Source: Hyphomicrobiales bacterium
Lineage (GTDB): Bacteria; Pseudomonadota; Alphaproteobacteria; Rhizobiales; Rhizobiaceae
Direction of reading: 5' to 3'
Length of the DNA: 64,000 nt
Assembly: GCA_900473185.1 (NCBI GenBank)
Contig: UCKU01000012.1
Coordinates: 255,265 to 319,264 of the forward strand
The notes beneath the pieces are model-generated. The model was not told where the DNA came from and made no database searches. It saw nothing but the letters and a program-made list of their open reading frames with translations. Shown one piece after another: positions 58,912 through 64,000 of this stretch. The position numbers were made by a program, and so were the translations under genes. Every line of letters begins with the position of its first letter. Position 1 is the stretch's first letter.

Positions 58912-59838
58912 TCAGCCCACAACCGTCATGCCCGGCAGGACGACGCCGCTCTTTTCTGCGAGGATCTTTGCCACCGCGGCATCATCTTCGAGGCCGAGAC
59001 CAGCGTCGGACGCTTGCCGGAAGAGATCGAGCGCGGTCGCCGCGAGCGGCGTGACTGCACCTGCCCGATCTGCTTCAGAGGTGACGATGCCGAGATCCTT
59101 GACGAAGATGTCGACTGCCGAGCGCGGTGCATAGTCACCCGAGACGATATGCTCGCCCCGGTTCTCGAACATCCAGGAGGAGCCGGCCGAAACCCGCAGC
59201 ACATCGTAGAGCGTCTTCAGGTCGATCCCGGTCTTGGCCGCAAACGTCATCGCCTCGGCCGTCACGGCGATATGCACCCCGGCGAGGAGCTGGTTGATCA
59301 TCTTCACCTGCGACCCGGGACCAGGCCTGTCCCCCAGCCGGAAGACTTTGCCGGAGACTGCATCGAGCGCCTGTTTGGCACGCGCGAAAGCTTCCGGCGA
59401 ACCAGAGCCCATGACGACCATCTCTCCGGAAAGTGCCTTGGCGTGGCCGCCGGAAACCGGCGCGTCGACGACAAGCATGCCGGCGGTTTCCAGCCGATCG
59501 GCAATCTCCACCGTGGCGCTCGGCGCCATGGTGGCGCAAAGCAGAAAGACGGTGCCTGCACGAGCCGTCTCCAGCGCGCCGCCAGGCCCGAACAACACAT
59601 CCTCGGTCTGGCTGCTATTGACGACAAACACAAAAACCGTGTCGGCTGTACTGGCGGCCTCGGACGGCGTTTTACACGATTTGCCGCCGGCCTGTGAAAA
59701 GCGCTGAAGAACATCTTGGCGAACATCGCATCCGTTGACGACAAATCCGGCCCGCAAGAGAGACAGGGCAGCGCCCCATCCCATCGAACCGAGGCCGATG
59801 ACTGCAGCCTTGCCGACGTCCTGCAAAGTTCTCTCCAT
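58912..59838 (-). CDS. ltnD: L-threonate dehydrogenase (LtnD)-like, 3-hydroxyisobutyrate dehydrogenase family
   Basis: A 308-residue beta-hydroxyacid dehydrogenase: N-terminal Rossmann GLGSMGWGAALSLLRAGFVV (residues 15-34), substrate loop DAPVSGGHAKALSGEMVVMGSG, catalytic Lys in GSQVKMINQLLAG, and the C-terminal FVKDLGIVTSEAD. The pattern matches LtnD, which oxidises L-threonate to 2-keto-L-threonate. It stands first in a minus-strand series with the DenD-like and SDR genes. A perfect palindromic operator lies 32 bp upstream of its start and a LacI regulator diverges beyond it. Confidence 0.87.
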   Translation of the reverse strand: MERTLQDVGKAAVIGLGSMGWGAALSLLRAGFVVNGCDVRQDVLQRFSQAGGKSCKTPSEAASTADTVFVFVVNSSQTEDVLFGPGGALETARAGTVFLLCATMAPSATVEIADRLETAGMLVVDAPVSGGHAKALSGEMVVMGSGSPEAFARAKQALDAVSGKVFRLGDRPGPGSQVKMINQLLAGVHIAVTAEAMTFAAKTGIDLKTLYDVLRVSAGSSWMFENRGEHIVSGDYAPRSAVDIFVKDLGIVTSEADRAGAVTPLAATALDLFRQASDAGLGLEDDAAVAKILAEKSGVVLPGMTVVG

Positions 59839-59869
59839 AACACTAATCCGCCGATTGATCTTGTGTTAC

Positions 59870-59883
59870 CGATACCGGTATCG
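59870..59883. promoter_or_regulatory. perfect 14-bp palindrome, candidate LacI operator
   Basis: CGATACCGGTATCG is a perfect palindrome with the central CG typical of LacI-family operators; the core resembles the GntR-type (LacI family) site TTACCGGTAA. It lies 32 bp upstream of the LtnD-like start and 106 bp from the LacI start, in a 151-bp divergent region, so it is the likely target of the LacI regulator. Confidence 0.75.
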
Positions 59884-59989
59884 ATACCAAGCCCTACAAT
59901 CGCTATAAATGTCAAGCACTGCCAATTCCACTTCAATCGCAACAAGCTTATGAATACTGGCGGCAGACGCCCTGCTATCGGGAGATCCC

Positions 59990-60985
59990 TTGCATACGCA
60001 CAAATCCACTCTGGAAGAGGTCGCTGCGGTAGCCGGCGTCAGCAAGATGACCGCATCGCGAGCCCTACGCGGCGCGCCCGACGTCTCGATAAAAACGCGG
60101 GATAAGGTGCTGCAAGCGGCTGAGCGGCTGAATTATCTCGGCAATCGCTTGGCGCTGTCGCTATCATCGCAGCGAACCGACCTCGTTGCCGTCGTGGTTC
60201 CAAGCATGTCCAACATCGTCTTTCCCGAAGTCCTGGCCGGCATTTCGACTGGCCTGGAAGGGTCGGGCATGCAGGCCGTGTTCGGCATTTCCGATTACGA
60301 TGTGACTAAGGAGCGCAACATTATCCGAGACATGCTGTCCTGGCGGCCTTCTGCCATCATCGTTACAGGTCTGGACCAACCGGATGAGACCGTGAGGATG
60401 TTGAAGAACGCGGCTATTCCCGTCATTCAAATCATGGACCTCGATGGCACGCCGATCGATTTCAACGTTGGGCTCTCGCACGGCAAGGCGGGCGAGGAGA
60501 TGGCAAGCGCACTGATTGCCGCCGGCCGGAAGCGTTTCGGCTACATCGGCAGTGCACTGGACCGGGACTTGCGTGCGGCAAAACGCAAGGCCGGCTTCGA
60601 GCGCGTCCTGCATGAAAACCATCTTGCCTTCATCGGACAAAGGCTCGGCGACACCCTTTCCTCCGTCGGTCTTGGCAAATATCTGACGCATCAGCTGCTG
60701 AGTGCCGAGCCGAGCTTCGACTGCATCTATTATTCCAATGACGACATGGCAGCTGGGGGCGCATTCGCCATCATCGAGGCTTCTCGCACCGACGATATTC
60801 TGATGGCAGGCTTCAATGGACTGGAACTGGCGGCCGCGCTTCCCTTGAGGATCGCCACATCCAGATCGCCGCGCCGTATGATCGGCGAAGTCGCAGCGCG
60901 CCTTGCACTCGGCTCCATGGCGCCGGACGCTCCATCGGTCAGCAAGATCACCGCCTTCGTCCCCGAGATTACGGGGATTGTATAG
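59990..60985 (+). CDS. LacI-family transcriptional regulator, TTG start
   Basis: A 331-residue LacI/GalR protein. The start is TTG at 59990 (HTHKSTLEEVAAVAGVSKMT), supported by GGGAGA 4 nt upstream, with no ATG upstream in frame. Helix-turn-helix is at residues 6-25, followed by a binding-protein-like effector domain (DLVAVVVPSMSNIVFPEV; YYSNDDMAAGGAF). It diverges from the LtnD-like operon and probably represses it until a tetronate or other sugar acid is present. Confidence 0.92.
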   Translation: MHTHKSTLEEVAAVAGVSKMTASRALRGAPDVSIKTRDKVLQAAERLNYLGNRLALSLSSQRTDLVAVVVPSMSNIVFPEVLAGISTGLEGSGMQAVFGISDYDVTKERNIIRDMLSWRPSAIIVTGLDQPDETVRMLKNAAIPVIQIMDLDGTPIDFNVGLSHGKAGEEMASALIAAGRKRFGYIGSALDRDLRAAKRKAGFERVLHENHLAFIGQRLGDTLSSVGLGKYLTHQLLSAEPSFDCIYYSNDDMAAGGAFAIIEASRTDDILMAGFNGLELAAALPLRIATSRSPRRMIGEVAARLALGSMAPDAPSVSKITAFVPEITGIV

Positions 60986-61153
60986 ATCGCGTCGCCACTC
61001 GAGATCCGGCAGCCAATTGGAGACGGCTGCGGAGAAAACACGCCTATCATTTTAAACGAATACTGAGATTTAAATCAAAGAAATCGATCCATAGCAACTT
61101 GCTGTATCAGCATTGTCGATATAAAGCCGTGTATGACGCAGCATGGAGAATTC
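60986..61153. promoter_or_regulatory. AT-rich promoter region of the winged-helix regulator
   Basis: A 168-bp segment with a clear AT-rich block and the perfect 10-bp palindrome GATTTAAATC (61068-61077). GGAGA precedes the ATG at 61154. The site may bind the regulator it precedes (autoregulation). Confidence 0.4.
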
Positions 61154-62077
61154 ATGGAACGCTCGTTTTTGACGATCGATGCCGGAGTCAATGACACCGT
61201 TATCAAAGCTCTCTCTGCGCCAGGACGCCTACAGCTCCTCAAACTTTTGTGCTCAAAGGGCCCCATGAACGTCAACGACATGGCCCGAACTCTGTCGCTG
61301 CCGCAATCAACCGTCGCAACCGGAATTCAAATTCTGGAGGACGTGGGACTGGTCGAATCTCGCCTCGCCAAAGGCCGGAAGGGCAATCAGAAGATCTGCT
61401 CTGCAGTTTATGATGAAATCCTCATCAGCTTTGAGGACAAATCCGTCAACAAGGCAGACGACGTCATCGAGGTTGAGATGCCGGTTGGGCTCTATACGAG
61501 CTGCGACATCCATGCCCCTTGTGGCCTTTGCTCAAGCGACAGCGTCATCGGCCTGCTCGACGTCCCCGACTATTTCCTTGATCCACAGCGTATGCAGGCC
61601 GGTCTCGTGTGGTTCGGAAGGGGCTTTGTCGAATACAAGTTCCCGAACAATGCAAAGGTTTTGAATAAGGACGTGCGCGCCATCGAGTTTTCGATGGAAC
61701 TGTCTTCGGAAGTACCGGGAACCAATCCCGACTGGCCTTCCGACATCACGCTCTGGGTCAATGGAATGCCGGTCGGCACCTGGACGTCCCCGGGCGACTA
61801 TGGTGACAAGCGCGGCGCCTATACGCCTGACTGGTGGAAGCTTAAAGGCTCCCAATACGGCAAACTGAAGACCTGGCGCATCTCCACACGAGGCACATTC
61901 ATCGACGGCGTCTCAACCTCCAATGTCACGGTTGGAGACCTTGCCCTCGCGCAGCATTCCTCGATCCGTCTGCGCGTCGGCATTGCCGAGAATGCCAGCC
62001 ATACGGGCGGCGTGAATATATTCGGCCGTGGATTTGGGAATCATGGCCGCGACATAGTTATGCGGCTCTACATTTAA
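61154..62077 (+). CDS. winged-helix transcriptional regulator with large C-terminal domain (probable sugar sensor)
   Basis: 307 residues from the ATG at 61154, with GGAGA upstream; an ATG at 61133 adds seven residues without a better site. Residues 10-75 form an ArsR-like winged helix (IKALSAPGRLQLLKLLCSKG; LPQSTVATGIQILEDVGLV). Then come Cys117-x5-Cys123-x2-Cys126 (TSCDIHAPCGLC), a possible metal or redox motif, and a C-terminal beta-rich region (residues 150-300; ITLWVNGMPVGTWTSPGDYG; VNIFGRGFGNHGRDI) that looks like a jelly-roll. I do not know a characterised member. It is 206 bp upstream of the GH51 gene, on the same strand, and is its obvious candidate regulator. Confidence 0.82.
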   Translation: MERSFLTIDAGVNDTVIKALSAPGRLQLLKLLCSKGPMNVNDMARTLSLPQSTVATGIQILEDVGLVESRLAKGRKGNQKICSAVYDEILISFEDKSVNKADDVIEVEMPVGLYTSCDIHAPCGLCSSDSVIGLLDVPDYFLDPQRMQAGLVWFGRGFVEYKFPNNAKVLNKDVRAIEFSMELSSEVPGTNPDWPSDITLWVNGMPVGTWTSPGDYGDKRGAYTPDWWKLKGSQYGKLKTWRISTRGTFIDGVSTSNVTVGDLALAQHSSIRLRVGIAENASHTGGVNIFGRGFGNHGRDIVMRLYI

Positions 62078-62157
62078 CGAACAATATCGGAAATCCTGAT
62101 TTCAATGGCGCGATATTTTTTCCGTCGAAAGGCGCCAACCCCGATCTAAATCACTGT

Positions 62158-62174
62158 GAAGTAATAATTATTTC
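62158..62174. promoter_or_regulatory. near-perfect 17-bp palindrome upstream of the GH51 gene
   Basis: GAAGTAATAATTATTTC has 8-bp arms around a central A with a single mismatch. It lies 110 bp upstream of the TTG start of the arabinofuranosidase gene. A TTGACT (62212-62217) and an AT-rich AAGATA 18 bp further form a possible promoter. The site could bind the winged-helix regulator just upstream. Confidence 0.5.
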
Positions 62175-62283
62175 TAACAATCCAGCAACCAATAGCCCAC
62201 CCGCTGTTCAATTGACTCCCTCCCATCAAGCCATCAAGATAGCTGTATAAGAACGAAGAAATCGATATTTAAGGGAGGGTTCG

Positions 62284-63792
62284 TTGAAAGCGAATGTTGT
62301 CGTTCATCGCGATTTTCGGGTCGCGAGCATTGATCCCAGACTTTATAGTTCGTTCCTCGAGCACCTCGGGAGAGCCGTTTACGGCGGCATATACGAGCCG
62401 GGGCATCCAACAGCCGATGCGGACGGTTTCCGACGAGACGTCATCGATCTCGTACAGCAGCTCGATACGCCCTATTGTCGTTACCCCGGCGGCAATTTCG
62501 TTTCCGCCTACGATTGGCAAGATGGCATCGGTCCGCGTTCGGAGCGCCCTGTCCGTCTCGACCTTGCCTGGCGCACCCGTGAAAGCAACCAGATCGGCGT
62601 CAATGAGTTCGTTGACTGGTGCAAGAAGGCGAGGACCGAGCCCATGCTCGCCGTCAACCTCGGCTCACGCGGGCTGGATTCGGCCCGCAATTTCCTCGAA
62701 TATTGCAACCATCCCGCCGGCACCTATTGGTCGGACCTGCGTCGCAAGCATGGTTGGGAAGCCCCCCATAACGTCAAATTGTGGTGCCTCGGCAACGAAA
62801 TGGATGGCCCCTGGCAGGTCGGACACAAGTCGGCGCACGAATACGGCCGGCTCGCCGACGAAACGGCAAAGGCCATGCGGAATTTCGACAAGTCGCTGGA
62901 ACTCGTGGTCTGCGGCTCGTCACATTCCGATATGAAGACCTATCCGGACTGGGAAGCGCAGGTCCTCGACGAGTGCTATGACAGCGCCGACTATATTTCG
63001 CTGCATATGTATTTCGCAAACCGCGAGAAAAACACGCTCAATTACCTTGCCCGCACGACCAAGCTTGATCGTTACATCACCACCATCGGCGGCGTGATCG
63101 ACTATATCAAGGCGAAGAAGCGGTCGAAGAAGACGATCGGCATTTCCTTCGACGAATGGAATGTCTGGTATCATTCCAATCAGCAGGACAAGGATATCCT
63201 CGCGAAGAATGAATGGCCCGATGCCCCTCATCTTCTCGAAGACGTCTATAATTTCGAGGACGTGCTGCAGGTCGGCGGTATTCTCAATACCTTCATTCGC
63301 CGTTCGGATCGCGTGCGCATCGCCTGCATCGCCCAGCTCGTCAACGTCATCGCTCCGATCATGACCGAGAATGGCGGTCCGGCCTGGCGTCAGACAATCT
63401 ACTACCCCTTCTATTTCGCATCAAAATACGGCCGTGGATCGGCCCTGCAGCTCATCGCCGACGCGCCGACCTATGACTGCGACGAAGCGGACGACGTCCC
63501 CTATCTCGACGCATCAGCGGTCCTTTCCGATGACAGCCAGACGCTGACCTTCTTTGTCGTCAACCGTCATCCGCAAAACGCGCTTGACCTCGACGCCCGG
63601 CTGGACGGCTTTGCCAACGCCCGCGTGCTGGAACAGGTGGAGATGACGCATCCGGACCTGCAGGCCGTCAACACGGCGCGGCAGCCGGAGACAGTCGCGC
63701 CCGTCAAAGTCGAGAACGCGAAAATCGAGGACGGCAGATTGCGCGCAACGCTCAAGCCCCAGTCCTACAGCGTCATCCGGCTGTCGGTTTGA
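62284..63792 (+). CDS. GH51 alpha-L-arabinofuranosidase
   Basis: A 502-residue GH51 enzyme with a TTG start at 62284, given by the strong AGGGAGGG. Catalytic residues are in CLGNEMDGPW (acid/base Glu172) and ISFDEWNVWY (nucleophile Glu291), the expected spacing for GH51. N-terminal YRYPGGNFVSAYDW-type segments build the (beta/alpha)8 barrel, and a C-terminal beta-sandwich closes the chain. It has no signal peptide, so it works in the cytoplasm on imported arabino-oligosaccharides or arabinosides. The surrounding regulator, dehydratase and lactonase genes form an arabinose theme. Confidence 0.92.
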   Translation: MKANVVVHRDFRVASIDPRLYSSFLEHLGRAVYGGIYEPGHPTADADGFRRDVIDLVQQLDTPYCRYPGGNFVSAYDWQDGIGPRSERPVRLDLAWRTRESNQIGVNEFVDWCKKARTEPMLAVNLGSRGLDSARNFLEYCNHPAGTYWSDLRRKHGWEAPHNVKLWCLGNEMDGPWQVGHKSAHEYGRLADETAKAMRNFDKSLELVVCGSSHSDMKTYPDWEAQVLDECYDSADYISLHMYFANREKNTLNYLARTTKLDRYITTIGGVIDYIKAKKRSKKTIGISFDEWNVWYHSNQQDKDILAKNEWPDAPHLLEDVYNFEDVLQVGGILNTFIRRSDRVRIACIAQLVNVIAPIMTENGGPAWRQTIYYPFYFASKYGRGSALQLIADAPTYDCDEADDVPYLDASAVLSDDSQTLTFFVVNRHPQNALDLDARLDGFANARVLEQVEMTHPDLQAVNTARQPETVAPVKVENAKIEDGRLRATLKPQSYSVIRLSV

Positions 63793-63988
63793 CACCTTTC
63801 CGGCCATCACACTCGTGCTGGCCTGGAGAATATCCGCTCGCTGCGAGGAGGCAGCCGAGCCGGAGGAATGGTTCGCAGAAGCATCGGACCTGACAAGCGC
63901 AAGTCCCAATGCTGGTGCGAACCCAAAACCGCGACGTCTCATGCGTCCATTGCGGCCGCGCGCTCGTCGCATTCAAAGGGAGGAGATT

Positions 63989-64000
63989 ATGCAGCATTGG
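63989..64000 (+). CDS. first codons of the next gene, cut by the right window edge
   Basis: ATG at 63989 (MQHW...) is preceded by AAAGGGAGGAG, the best ribosome-binding site near the edge. Only four codons are visible. Position downstream of the GH51 gene suggests the first gene of an uptake system, perhaps a binding protein, but this is a guess. The 196 bp between carry no other recognised feature. Confidence 0.5.

Noticed and set aside
1..64000. CRISPR arrays, rRNA or tRNA genes, integrase or prophage genes
   Set aside because: Looked for regularly spaced repeats, RNA-gene landmarks and phage-type genes by eye; none seen. A covariance-model or repeat search would be the decisive test.

Overview
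The window looks like an accessory or secondary-replicon segment of a Rhizobiaceae genome (Rhizobium, Sinorhizobium or Agrobacterium type). The evidence is high-GC coding with alphaproteobacterial codon use, a high density of ABC importers each beside its own regulator, a glx/sox cluster of rhizobial type, a fused carnitine dehydrogenase-thioesterase of the kind known in rhizobia, and an L-arabonate-dehydratase-type enzyme. This assignment is inference from gene content. No rRNA, tRNA, CRISPR array or replication origin was recognised.

Region 1 (1-12.5 kb) handles N-methyl compounds. It holds a class II glutamine amidotransferase (glxB/mgsA type) cut by the left edge, an XRE-cupin regulator, a GlxA-type AraC regulator, and a complete four-subunit soxBDAG set (sarcosine oxidase or N-methylglutamate dehydrogenase). 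Next come a trimethylamine-dehydrogenase-like demethylase, an EamA exporter and a LysR regulator.

Region 2 (11.5-29.2 kb) is a quaternary-amine island. A GlxA/CdhR-like regulator diverges from a long co-directional cluster: beta-keto-acid cleavage enzyme, carnitine dehydrogenase fused to a betainyl-CoA thioesterase, acyl-CoA dehydrogenase, ADP-forming acyl-CoA synthetase, CaiD-like hydratase, an oligopeptide-type ABC importer and a CocE/NonD hydrolase. These genes describe a route from gamma-butyrobetaine or carnitine to glycine betaine plus acetoacetate. An alpha/beta hydrolase and a choline sulfatase follow. Regions 1 and 2 together could take carnitine or choline sulfate through betaine and dimethylglycine to sarcosine and glycine.

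Region 3 (29.3-38.75 kb) is an uncharacterised catabolic island. It has a LacI-SBP-ATPase-permease-phosphotriesterase-like series with overlapping genes, a GATase-like protein, a PfkB kinase, a BtpA/SgcQ protein, a TenA-like protein without the catalytic cysteine, and an M20 amidohydrolase. Two overlapping LacI-type operators precede the regulator.

Region 4 (39-52.2 kb) is signalling and envelope: a hybrid histidine kinase, an HWE/HisKA_2 kinase, three small ORFs (two secreted, both with Shine-Dalgarno sequences inside perfect hairpins), a Prc-type tail-specific protease, a decayed patch with an IS3 remnant and a broken ABC ATPase, a large adenylate cyclase-ATPase-TPR protein and a peroxiredoxin-like protein.

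Region 5 (52.5-64 kb) handles pentose and tetronate acids: SMP-30 lactonase, FCD-GntR regulator, L-arabonate-dehydratase-like IlvD/Edd enzyme, RraA-like protein, SDR, DenD-like and LtnD-like dehydrogenases, a LacI regulator with a perfect palindromic site, a winged-helix regulator with a large C-terminal domain, and a GH51 alpha-L-arabinofuranosidase followed by the first codons of another gene at the right edge.
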